Part shown: positions 43,554 through 50,860 of the stretch, piece by piece | Layout: every line of letters begins with the position of its first letter | Numbering within the stretch: position 1 is the stretch's first letter | DNA from: Sedimentisphaerales bacterium | Lineage (GTDB): Bacteria; Planctomycetota; Phycisphaerae; Sedimentisphaerales; Anaerobacaceae | Length of the DNA: 50,860 nt | Assembly (NCBI GenBank): GCA_016933295.1 | Contig: JAFGBG010000078.1 | Coordinates: 1 to 50,860, forward strand | Direction of reading: 5' to 3' | Position numbers and translations under genes: made by a program | The notes under the pieces: generated by a model | Databases searched by the model: none | What the model was told of the DNA's origin: nothing | What the model saw: the letters and a program-made list of their open reading frames with translations, nothing else

Positions 43554-45035
43554 ATGTCCGAGCAAAAAGTAATGAATCGGTGGCTGGTGGTGGTCGGGGC
43601 ATTGCTGATACAGCTTTGCCTTGGTGCGATCTATGCATGGGGAGCCTTTACCGGCGCTCTGCAGAGTAAACCTGCGATTGTTGCGATGAGCCTGGATCCG
43701 GAATTACTTGGTGTGACAGACAAAGCCGGATATGAAGCTGCCAAACAAACATTCACCGGTTTGTCAAATGCGTTGGCAAAAGCACAGAGCGGCACGGATA
43801 AAGCGGCTATCGACGCGGCAAAAGCGGCACGCGATGAATATCTCGGCAGCCTTGACGATAACTGGATAAGCTCCGTTTTTGACCGTGCGAAGTTCGATAA
43901 GCAGGTCTTTAGTTTTTCCGAGACACAGACATCCTGGATATTTTCGGCGGGACTGGCATCTTTTGCTATTGTTATGATTCTTGCCGGAAGACTGCAGGAT
44001 AAGTACGGCCCGCGAATAATAGCGATTATCGGCGGGGCCGTGCTTGGAGCAGGTTATATTATTGCCGCTTTTACGGGGACGGCATTTATTCCGATGCTGG
44101 TTTTTATCGGGATTGTCGGAGGTGCCGGTATTGGTATGGGCTACGTCTGTCCGATTGCCGCCTGTGTTAAGTGGTTTCCCGACCTGAAAGGTTTGATAAC
44201 AGGTCTTGCCGTGGCGGGTTTCGGAGCCGGAGCATTTATCTTCGTGAAATTAGCCGGGGCATGGGGAGACCTTATCGCGACGCAGGGTGTTAACGGCACT
44301 TTCCTGGTGTTCGGAATAATTTTCGCGGTTTCTGTTATTATTGGTTCGTTTTTGTTGTCGAATCCTCCGGCGGGCTTCAAACCCAGCGGCTGGGAGCCAC
44401 CGGCGCCTAAAGAAGGTGCGGCCAAAATCGAAGTTAAAAACCTCACGCAAGGCCAGACTATCAAAACAATACAGTTTTGGATGATATGGCTGGCGTTCGT
44501 TTTCAGTGCAGGTTGCGGATTGATGGTGATTAAGTGCCTGAAGAACTTCGGTCAGTTCGAGGGGGGGCTTTCCGCCGCGGCGGCAGGTTCCGCTCTTGGA
44601 CTTCTGGCGCTGTTTAACGGCCTTGGCAGAGTCGTTTGGGGAACGATTTCCCAGAAAATTACGGCACGAAATTCGGTCATTCTAATGTGCATATTGCAGG
44701 CGCTTATGATGTTCATCCTTATAAAAATGGGCTCTTCCGCGACTACCCTCGCGATAGCCGCCTGCTGGATCGGATTTAATTTCGGCGGTAATTTCGCCCT
44801 GTTCCCTCTGCTTACACTGGAAAACTTCGGCCCGAAAAACCTGGGTGCTAATTACGGCGTGGTTTTCACTTCCTACGGCGTAGGCGGAATCCTCGGGCCG
44901 GTTATGGCCGGGAAGGTTTGGGACGCAATGGGAACATTCAAAACGGCGTTTATAATCGCGGCGATAGCATGCCTTGTGTCATCCGCTCTTGCGTTTGCGC
45001 TCAGGCAGTTCGAGAGAAAAACTGCCGCCGCATAA
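43554..45035 (+). CDS. MFS transporter of the OFA (oxalate/formate antiporter) family
   Basis: A 493-residue carrier with about 12 membrane helices. The pattern IYAWGAFTGAL, then SETQTSWIFSAGLASFAIVMILAGRLQDKYGPR and GYVCPIAACVKWFPDLKGLITGLAVAGFG, is characteristic of OFA/OxlT-like transporters of small carboxylates. Between helices 1 and 2 there is a polar insert of about 70 residues (about 34-105), rich in Ala, Lys and Asp and partly helical, which is long for this family and would face the periplasm. The start at 43554 is chosen (GAAAGGGA 6 nt upstream) over the TTG at 43539. Placed after acs, it may import acetate, formate or another carboxylate; substrate unknown. Confidence 0.9.
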   Translation: MSEQKVMNRWLVVVGALLIQLCLGAIYAWGAFTGALQSKPAIVAMSLDPELLGVTDKAGYEAAKQTFTGLSNALAKAQSGTDKAAIDAAKAARDEYLGSLDDNWISSVFDRAKFDKQVFSFSETQTSWIFSAGLASFAIVMILAGRLQDKYGPRIIAIIGGAVLGAGYIIAAFTGTAFIPMLVFIGIVGGAGIGMGYVCPIAACVKWFPDLKGLITGLAVAGFGAGAFIFVKLAGAWGDLIATQGVNGTFLVFGIIFAVSVIIGSFLLSNPPAGFKPSGWEPPAPKEGAAKIEVKNLTQGQTIKTIQFWMIWLAFVFSAGCGLMVIKCLKNFGQFEGGLSAAAAGSALGLLALFNGLGRVVWGTISQKITARNSVILMCILQALMMFILIKMGSSATTLAIAACWIGFNFGGNFALFPLLTLENFGPKNLGANYGVVFTSYGVGGILGPVMAGKVWDAMGTFKTAFIIAAIACLVSSALAFALRQFERKTAAA

Positions 45036-45062
45036 ATAAATATTTACTGAAATATCAGTCTT

Positions 45063-45098
45063 AAAAGGCCCGGACATATCAATATCCGGGCCTTTTTT
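45063..45098. terminator. Bidirectional terminator between convergent genes
   Basis: AAAAGGCCCGGA (45063-45074) pairs perfectly with TCCGGGCCTTTT (45085-45096), with a T-run on the plus side and the complementary A-run on the other. It ends the OFA transporter gene on one strand and the AcuC operon on the other. Confidence 0.9.
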
Positions 45099-45107
45099 GA
45101 TTAGCTC

Positions 45108-46238
45108 TCAAAGTCCGTGGATCGGGAAGATGGTCTCTTTCAGTTTTTTTATTGTTTCATCTATTACCGGTATGACAGCTTCGGTCTGTGACTTGCTTAC
45201 GGCGATTCTTCTGTCACGAAAACCTCCCTGCCATTCGGTGCTTTCGAGCAGCACGCCTCCGATTGCGGCATCAATATCCTCGCCTGTATCGGCGCCGCAA
45301 AAGACACTCCATGCCAGGGCCCAGGCCCTTACGGTATTGCCGACGTGATAGCCCCCGCCTCCTGTTACAAGAATGGGCTTATTGAAACTCATAAGATGAT
45401 TAATTACATCCGCGAAAGCATTATTGGTTAATTGCAAATTCCCAAGAGGGTCACCAGCAAGGGCGTCGGCGCCAAGCTCGAAAACAATTACATCGGGGTC
45501 ATAAGCACCTGTCAAAGGCAGAACAATCGCTTTGAACGCTTTCATATACATCTGGTCGTAAGTTCCGACCGGCAGAGGGACGTTGACGCAGTAACCTTTG
45601 CCGGGGCCTGAGCCGATCTCGTCGACGAATCCCGTGCCGGGGAAAAGCGTTTTGGGATTCTGGTGTAAAGAGATTGTCATCACATCGCTGCGCTCGTAGA
45701 AGAACTCGGCAACGCCGTCGCCGTTATGGACGTCAACATCGATATAAAGAACTTTCTTTTTCTGCTCGGCGAGTACGATGCAGGCGAGCGCCACATCGTT
45801 AATATAACAAAATCCCGCCGCTTTTTCGGGGCCGGCGTGGTGGTATCCGCCGGATGGATTGAAAGCTATGTCCGCCTTGCCTTTGATAAGCATATCGGCG
45901 CCGACGAGTGTCGCACCTGTGGCCAGAGTTGCATATTCGTATAATCCTTTGAATACGGGACAATCCTGCGAGCCGATTCCCATATTCAGAGCTTCGATAT
46001 CCCACTTTCCGCGGGAAGCCTCTTTCAAAGCGTGAAGATACCGCGCGGAGTGGAATTTTTTCAGAACAAGTCTCTCGGCGGGCACGGGCGCGACCAAACT
46101 TCTGCCGGGCCCGCTTAACAGCCCCATTGATTGAATCACCTTCAGCACTCGCTGAGCTCGAACGGTATCGAACGGGTGTTCCGGCGGATATTGATATTTT
46201 TCAAGCTCCGCCGAATATATGAAAACGACATTTTTCAT
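45108..46238 (-). CDS. acuC: AcuC-type class I histone-deacetylase-family protein
   Basis: A 376-residue zinc deacetylase of the HDAC/AcuC family. Seen: GGYHHAGPEKAAGFCYINDV (tandem His of the charge relay), YIDVDVHNGDG (zinc-binding Asp and His), ELGADALAGDPLG (second zinc Asp) and TGGGGYH (transition-state Tyr). In Bacillus AcuC removes acetyl groups from the Acs active-site lysine; here a matching Acs lies on the opposite strand nearby. It is the last gene of the minus-strand run, and its ATG overlaps the TGA of the GH15 gene (ATGA), so translation is coupled. The mirrored 7-bp array D lies about 60-120 nt upstream of its start, inside the end of the GH15 gene. Confidence 0.93.
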   Translation of the reverse strand: MKNVVFIYSAELEKYQYPPEHPFDTVRAQRVLKVIQSMGLLSGPGRSLVAPVPAERLVLKKFHSARYLHALKEASRGKWDIEALNMGIGSQDCPVFKGLYEYATLATGATLVGADMLIKGKADIAFNPSGGYHHAGPEKAAGFCYINDVALACIVLAEQKKKVLYIDVDVHNGDGVAEFFYERSDVMTISLHQNPKTLFPGTGFVDEIGSGPGKGYCVNVPLPVGTYDQMYMKAFKAIVLPLTGAYDPDVIVFELGADALAGDPLGNLQLTNNAFADVINHLMSFNKPILVTGGGGYHVGNTVRAWALAWSVFCGADTGEDIDAAIGGVLLESTEWQGGFRDRRIAVSKSQTEAVIPVIDETIKKLKETIFPIHGL

Positions 46239-47524
46239 GTTAAAAAACTTCTTTCGATTCGGTTTATTGTTTTTGTGCTACTACCCGAAATAAATACGTT
46301 ACTCGTAACTCGTCGCTCGTGACTCGGGACCCGAGAGACGAGAGGCGAGGGACGAGACAGGTTGCCGAGAAAATTCGCCGCGATGATAAACATTGCGTGC
46401 GACCATGCGAGCGGGCTGACCGACAATTTCTTTTTAACTTCGAATATCTGTTCGGGAATATATTTATCGATTTTTCCCAGGGGCCAATTGAAGTACTTTT
46501 CTGCTTTCTTTTTATCGCCCCGCATGGAAAAGTAAATCGCCATCCAGAAGTTCAGCAGGGGCCATGCACCGGCGCCGGTCAACGTGACCCGGCCGTTTTT
46601 TACGCCGCCGCAATATTTATCGTTCGGGTATCGCATCAGGCCGCCGTTAGCTGTCGTATTTTGTTTGATAATTTCATCGACGGTTGTTTCCATCTTCGGA
46701 TCGGAGGCCTCCAAAATTGCCGCCGGATAGACCAGACCCAGCAGCGATGTGTCCGGCAGAAAATCCTCTTTCTTAAATTTGCCGCCGTATGTTCCTGGAA
46801 TCGAATTTTTGCCGGACGCATACAATGTGGCAAAAACTTCCGACATTTCCTTTTCCGTTCGCAGCCAGTCCTTCTTTTTACCAGAAAGAGAGATTGCTAT
46901 TCTCAAGCCGGCTATGCACATCGCCAAAGAATATGTATGAATCCGTTTTTGTTTGGGCGGGAGGCATCTTTCCTCCCACAAATCGAAGCAGGGCAAAATA
47001 AATCGCCTGTCCTTCCACGAGCTGCAAATACCCGAAGCCGCATGTTGTATTATTTTTTTATACCTGGTTATGTTCCGAGTACCGAAACGCTTAATATGAT
47101 GTCCTATCGCAACTAACAATGAGCCGTTCTGGTCCGGCTGAAACTGTGTGCCGTGATGTATTAAATGACCGTAGATATCGCCGACTTTTCGGGGGATTTT
47201 CAAATCCGCCGGGGCGACCAGTGTGCCGTGGATTGTCCCGTTGATATTATAGGCATTGGAAAAAAGCCCCGTTTCCCGAAAGCCTTCGGCGCGATAAAGG
47301 CACCAGTCAAAGAATTTTTCAGGGATGTCCTTCAGCCCGAGTAAATCGGCGGCGATACAAATATAAGATGCGTCACGGACCCAGACATACCGGTAGTCCT
47401 GAACGGCGGACGGATAGGCGGATTTGCCGGAATCAGCGGCGACAATCGCTCCGTTTTCCAGCGAGCAGTCTTCGATAACATTTTTGCTGATTCGAATAAG
47501 CTTGTTTATTTCCGGCTTTTTCAT
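46235..47524 (-). CDS. GH15 glucoamylase-like enzyme with repeat-derived C-terminus
   Basis: A 429-residue cytoplasmic (no signal peptide) (alpha/alpha)6-barrel hydrolase of glycoside hydrolase family 15. Motifs: DYRYVWVRDASY near residue 43, CFDLWEER (first catalytic Glu region) and KYIPEQIF (second Glu, PEQ type), then SPLAWSHAMFI. It should release glucose from alpha-glucans or trehalose-like sugars. It lacks the N-terminal beta-sandwich of longer bacterial glucoamylases. The natural fold seems to end near AWSHAMFIIAANFL. The last about 40 residues (for example SRVPSHERRVTSN) are translated from array D and its flank. It follows the CoA-transferase gene by 25 bp and overlaps acuC, an odd partner for the acetate genes. 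The SD is weak. Confidence 0.88.
   Translation of the reverse strand: MKKPEINKLIRISKNVIEDCSLENGAIVAADSGKSAYPSAVQDYRYVWVRDASYICIAADLLGLKDIPEKFFDWCLYRAEGFRETGLFSNAYNINGTIHGTLVAPADLKIPRKVGDIYGHLIHHGTQFQPDQNGSLLVAIGHHIKRFGTRNITRYKKIIQHAASGICSSWKDRRFILPCFDLWEERCLPPKQKRIHTYSLAMCIAGLRIAISLSGKKKDWLRTEKEMSEVFATLYASGKNSIPGTYGGKFKKEDFLPDTSLLGLVYPAAILEASDPKMETTVDEIIKQNTTANGGLMRYPNDKYCGGVKNGRVTLTGAGAWPLLNFWMAIYFSMRGDKKKAEKYFNWPLGKIDKYIPEQIFEVKKKLSVSPLAWSHAMFIIAANFLGNLSRPSPLVSRVPSHERRVTSNVFISGSSTKTINRIERSFLT
46301..46356. repeat. Mirrored 7-bp array D, inside the GH15 coding region
   Basis: Eight 7-mers in unbroken register: four of the type ACTCGTN (ACTCGTA, ACTCGTC, GCTCGTG, ACTCGGG) then four of the complementary type (ACCCGAG, AGACGAG, AGGCGAG, GGACGAG). 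The centre CTCGT-GA-CTCGGG-A is a near-perfect palindrome, and each outer word pairs with its mirror. In RNA this is a very stable hairpin about 60 nt before the acuC start. Confidence 0.85.
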
Positions 47525-47549
47525 CCGTTCATTCGGGTATGAAGCTGAC

Positions 47550-49418
47550 TTACGTTTCTTTTGTTAAATCGTAGGAGATGTTATAAACTTCGCCGTCGAA
47601 GACGGTATTGACCCTGTAGCCGGAGTTGTGGAAAACCGCCAGCATCGGCTTGTTGTTCGGCAGAACCTTCGCATAGAATTTTTTGACGCCGCGAAGCTTG
47701 GCGATTTGAGTGATATAGTCCAGCAGAAACGTCCCCATCCCTTTGCTTTGCCATTCGTCCTGAACGAGAAACGCCACCTCGGCGGATTGGCCGTCCGGAT
47801 CGAGGAAATACTGGGCGATTGCAACAATTTCCTCCTCTGAAACACCGGGCACGACGCCGATAATCGCTATGTCTTTCCTGAAGTCTATATTGGCCAGTTG
47901 CTGAACGTCACTGTGAGGAAAAACCATCGTTCCCGCCATATAGCGTGTCTGTACCGATTTCTCGCTCAGCGAATAAAGCATTTCCGACAGGGCCGACTCG
48001 TCGGAAGGCTTGACAGGCCTGAAAAATATTTCCGTTCCATCCCGCAGCGTGTTGTAATGTTCCAGATCCTGAGGATAGTCCACCTGGTCCCAGGCCAGCT
48101 CGATCTGGTCCTGGTAAATATATTTCTGAGCTTTTGCCGCTTGTATGAGTTCGTTTCTGAATTTCGGGTGGGCTATATTAATCAGGGCAAGCACTCTCTC
48201 GCGGATGGTTTTGCCGTGCAGATAGGCTATGCCGTGCTCGGTGACGACATAATGCACGTCGCCCCGCGTTGTCACGACACCGGCGCCTTCGGTCAAATGA
48301 GATACAATCCTGCTGACCTTTCCGCCTTTTGCCGTCGAGGGCATAGCGATGATGGCCTTGCCGCCCCGGCTTCTTGCCGCACCACGGATAAAATCGACCT
48401 GGCCGCCGATACCGCTGTAGAACCTGTAACCCAGCGAATCGGCGCAAACCTGCCCTGTCAAATCGACCTCCAGGCCCACGTTAATCGCGACCATCTTTTC
48501 CTGCTGGCTTATAATGCTGACATCGTTTACATATTCCGTCGGATGAAACTCGAAGAAAGGATTGTCGTTGATATAATCGTACAGCCGCTGAGAGCCCATA
48601 CAGAAACTGGCGACGATTTTCCCCCGGTCGAAGGATTTTTTGGCGCAGGTAATCGCCCCGCACTCGACCAGGTCGATAATCCAGTCGCTGAACATCTCCG
48701 TATGAATGCCGAGGTCTTTCTTGTACGCAAGGTACTCGACAAGGGCCTGAGGCACATTTCCTATGCCGCATTCGATTGTGCTGCCGTCTTCGACGAGCCG
48801 TGAGACATTCTGGCCTATCAGGCGCAGCACTTCATCCGGCTCCGGCACGGGAATCTCGATAATATTTTCATCGCACGGGACAAGAACATCGATATTGTTT
48901 ATGTGCAGAAAGCTGCTGCCGTATGTTCGCGGCATATTGCTGTTTATCTGTGCGATTACATACCTGGCGTTGGCTGCGGCGGATTTTACGATATCCACAG
49001 ATACTCCCAGACTGCACAGGCCGTTTGCGTCGGGCGGTGATACGGATATCAAGGCGAAATCGATCGGTATCCGCCCGGATTCGAATTCCATCGGAATCTC
49101 GGAAAGAAATATCGGCGTATAATCTCCGATTCCCCTCTCGAAGGCATCGCGAACGTTGTCGGCTATAAACAGGCTGTTCATCTTGAATTTGTCACGATAT
49201 TTTTCAGCCGCGTATGGGGCTTTGCCCATCGTCAGCAGGTGAACAACGTGAACATCGCGAATACCGCCGGTATTGGCAACCAGGGCATCGACGAGATGCT
49301 GCGGCTGGCCGCAGCCGGTCCCGATAAATACGCTGTTGCCGGACTTGATTAGTTTCATTGCCGCAGAGGCGGTTTTTATTTTATCTTTGTATTTTTCTTT
49401 CCAGTCGAAACTCTGCAT
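47550..49418 (-). CDS. Acetyl-CoA hydrolase/CoA-transferase fused to a GNAT acetyltransferase domain
   Basis: A 622-residue two-domain protein. Residues about 1-435 match the acetyl-CoA hydrolase / 4-hydroxybutyrate CoA-transferase family (VFIGTGCGQPQHLVDAL; ECGIGNVPQALV; GIHTEMFSDW with the presumed catalytic Glu; VVTTRGDVHYVVTEHGIA). The usual SDG after that Glu reads SDW here. Residues about 465-620 are a GNAT fold with acetyl-CoA motif A in DEWQSKGMGTFLLDYI and the NKPMLAVFHNSGYR tail. Such fusions are known. The transferase part moves CoA between carboxylates; the GNAT target may be a protein lysine. It starts 3 bp after the stop of the ADP-forming acyl-CoA synthetase gene, whose last codons supply its SD. 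Confidence 0.93.
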   Translation of the reverse strand: MQSFDWKEKYKDKIKTASAAMKLIKSGNSVFIGTGCGQPQHLVDALVANTGGIRDVHVVHLLTMGKAPYAAEKYRDKFKMNSLFIADNVRDAFERGIGDYTPIFLSEIPMEFESGRIPIDFALISVSPPDANGLCSLGVSVDIVKSAAANARYVIAQINSNMPRTYGSSFLHINNIDVLVPCDENIIEIPVPEPDEVLRLIGQNVSRLVEDGSTIECGIGNVPQALVEYLAYKKDLGIHTEMFSDWIIDLVECGAITCAKKSFDRGKIVASFCMGSQRLYDYINDNPFFEFHPTEYVNDVSIISQQEKMVAINVGLEVDLTGQVCADSLGYRFYSGIGGQVDFIRGAARSRGGKAIIAMPSTAKGGKVSRIVSHLTEGAGVVTTRGDVHYVVTEHGIAYLHGKTIRERVLALINIAHPKFRNELIQAAKAQKYIYQDQIELAWDQVDYPQDLEHYNTLRDGTEIFFRPVKPSDESALSEMLYSLSEKSVQTRYMAGTMVFPHSDVQQLANIDFRKDIAIIGVVPGVSEEEIVAIAQYFLDPDGQSAEVAFLVQDEWQSKGMGTFLLDYITQIAKLRGVKKFYAKVLPNNKPMLAVFHNSGYRVNTVFDGEVYNISYDLTKET

Positions 49419-49421
49419 TTT

Positions 49422-50860
49422 TTACGCTTCCAAACTCATTCTTGCATCAACTGCAATTGGAGTCGTCCCTTCGGGGCCGACAACATAAGGATTAATATCC
49501 ATTTCCTGAATCTGAGGGAATTCCGTCACCAATTGCGAAAGTCTTTGCAGCCCCTCAGCTATTTTATCTATGTCCACGCCTTCCTGGCCGCGAACTCCCT
49601 TGAGCATCTTATACGTCCTGGTGTTGACCAGCATTTGCTTTGCCTCGTCGGCGGTAAGCGGCGCCAGATAAAAAGAGACGTCTTTTAGGACTTCCACCAT
49701 AATTCCGCCCATGCCGAACATCATCAAAGGCCCGAAATGCGGATCGCGATTCATACCGAGTATCACTTCTTTGCCGCTTTTGCACATCTCCTGAACGAGA
49801 ACACCGAGGATATGCGCTTCGGGCTGTTTTTTAGGTACCCTGTACATCATCAAATCGAAGGCGTCTTTAACTTCCTGCTCGCTTTTTAAGCCGATTTTAA
49901 CGCCGCCGACGTCGGATTTGTGCAGAATATCCGGCGACCAGATTTTCAGCACAACCGGAAATCCCAATTGCTGGGCGATACTCGCCGCCTGATCGGCGGT
50001 GGTAGCAATCGAACCTTTTGGTGTGACGAAGCCGTATGCTTCGAGAATTTCTTTCGATTCGGTCTCACCGACTTCCCGAATTCCCTGCCGCAGATGCCTC
50101 TCGACTATATTCTCAACCTTGCGGCGGTTTACCGGGAAAAGTTTCACGACGCGTTTCGGTCTCGAACGCCATCTAACGTAATCGCATAAAACCTTGATGG
50201 TTGATACGGCATTATCCGTAGCATCATATTGGGGAATTCTGCCTTCTCGCAGAATCTTCACACCATCTGCAACCTTGCTTGCGCCGAGAAAACAGGTAAG
50301 AATCGGTTTTTTTGGCTTTTGGCGTGATATTTTTACGATTGTCTCGGCGGTAGCCGCCGCTTCCGTCATCGCCTGCGGCGTAAGCAGGACAAGCACTATA
50401 TCCACATTTGGATCATCAAGAGCGACACTCAATGCAAAGCTGTATCTCTCGGCGAGCGCATCTCCTAAAACATCGATGGGATTATTAACATTTGCCGCCG
50501 GAGGCAGTTCCGCGGTTAATTTTTTTACCGTCTGTTCATCCAGTTTGGCAAAAGTCAATCCTCTACGCTCGATGGAATCTGCGGCCATAATTCCCGGACC
50601 GCCGGCGTTTGTAATAACAGCGACTCTCGGGCCCGCCGGAAGTGGCTGATTTGCAAAGGCCTGGGCATAGTCGAACTGCTGCTTTATGGAATCACAGCGA
50701 ATAATACCGGCCCTCTCGAACGCTGATTCATAAGCTGTTTCGCTGCCGGCAAGACTACCGGTGTGGGATGATGCCGCTTTGGCGCCGGCCGATGTTCCGC
50801 CGGATTTGATAAGAAGGATTGGTTTGATATGAGAAATCTGCTCGGCCTGACGAACGAAAA
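49422..50860 (-). CDS. Acyl-CoA synthetase (ADP-forming), 5' end outside the window
   Basis: The ORF track begins at an internal Met (50588), but the frame stays open to the window edge with family sequence, including SGGTSAGAKAASSHTGSLAG (the active-site His loop) and AVITNAGGPGIMA. The part present has a succinyl-CoA-synthetase-like domain and, from about 50130 down, an ATP-grasp domain (ILEAYGF, KIWSPDILHKSDVGGV with the relay His, GVLVQEM, FGMGGIMVEVL). This is the fused alpha-beta ADP-forming acetyl/acyl-CoA synthetase type, which makes ATP from acyl-CoA in fermentation or works in reverse. Only the N-terminal CoA-binding part is missing. It is the first visible gene of a four-gene run (3 bp, 25 bp, -4 bp spacings). 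Confidence 0.93.
   Translation of the reverse strand, partial: FVRQAEQISHIKPILLIKSGGTSAGAKAASSHTGSLAGSETAYESAFERAGIIRCDSIKQQFDYAQAFANQPLPAGPRVAVITNAGGPGIMAADSIERRGLTFAKLDEQTVKKLTAELPPAANVNNPIDVLGDALAERYSFALSVALDDPNVDIVLVLLTPQAMTEAAATAETIVKISRQKPKKPILTCFLGASKVADGVKILREGRIPQYDATDNAVSTIKVLCDYVRWRSRPKRVVKLFPVNRRKVENIVERHLRQGIREVGETESKEILEAYGFVTPKGSIATTADQAASIAQQLGFPVVLKIWSPDILHKSDVGGVKIGLKSEQEVKDAFDLMMYRVPKKQPEAHILGVLVQEMCKSGKEVILGMNRDPHFGPLMMFGMGGIMVEVLKDVSFYLAPLTADEAKQMLVNTRTYKMLKGVRGQEGVDIDKIAEGLQRLSQLVTEFPQIQEMDINPYVVGPEGTTPIAVDARMSLEA

Noticed and set aside
42261-43565. 434-codon minus-strand ORF
   Set aside because: It is the antisense shadow of acs, whose motifs are complete on the plus strand; no Shine-Dalgarno site or family pattern.
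45063-45098. Attachment site or transposon end
   Set aside because: The inverted repeat with T/A runs between convergent genes is fully explained as a bidirectional terminator.
47898-48803. 301-codon plus-strand ORF
   Set aside because: Antisense to the CoA-transferase-GNAT gene, without start signals.

Overview
The window reads as a chromosomal piece of a Planctomycetota bacterium, most likely of the class Phycisphaerae (Sedimentisphaerales-like). This rests on protein families and was not tested by phylogeny. The pointers are a Planctomycete-type ECF sigma factor beside a Ser/Thr kinase with kinesin-light-chain-like TPRs, a type II pseudopilin with an FDGH tail, a PEP-CTERM protein, dockerin-like repeats on non-cellulosomal proteins, and large secreted LamG, GLUG and RCC1 proteins. 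Base composition is moderate and most genes have clear Shine-Dalgarno sites, several of which move the start downstream of the ORF-track start. No tRNA, rRNA, CRISPR array, transposase or phage gene was seen.

Layout. 1-8.1 kb: envelope and secreted proteins (HEAT-like protein, PAP2 phosphatase, pseudopilin, then a minus-strand GLUG-repeat / DUF362-dockerin pair). 8.3-10.7 kb: a class I aminotransferase bracketed by repeats, a PEP-CTERM protein and a YkgJ-type cysteine-cluster protein. 10.8-17.6 kb: three minus-strand secreted proteins; two share an Fn3-like plus 'DDFESY' module behind different N-termini. 18.2-25.1 kb: ECF sigma factor, TPR-kinase and RCC1/LamG protein, ending in an apparently frameshifted dockerin remnant and a terminator. 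25.1-25.7 kb: a repeat-dense island. 25.7-30.4 kb (minus): MlaE and MlaF transport genes and a D-lactate-dehydrogenase-like flavo/iron-sulfur oxidoreductase. 30.7-36.2 kb: a small ORF and four overlapping or abutting two-component genes with no DNA-binding output; the last kinase looks catalytically degenerate. 36.7-45.1 kb: fhs and folD (folate C1 pathway), a porin, AMP-forming acetyl-CoA synthetase and an OFA-family transporter. 45.1-50.86 kb (minus): an operon of ADP-forming acyl-CoA synthetase (cut by the window edge), a CoA-transferase/hydrolase fused to a GNAT domain, a GH15 glucoamylase-like enzyme and an AcuC-type deacetylase.

Two things stand out. First, at least eight places carry degenerate tandem arrays with a strict 7-bp or 8-bp period. 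Each locus has its own word. Four are mirror-symmetric (word array followed by its reverse complement), and three run into or through genes. They resemble the heptameric STRR repeats of cyanobacteria, but I know of no description in this group. Second, the acetate region places a lysine-regulated acetyl-CoA synthetase beside an operon holding both a GNAT domain and an AcuC-type deacetylase, suggesting a local acetylation switch on acyl-CoA metabolism.
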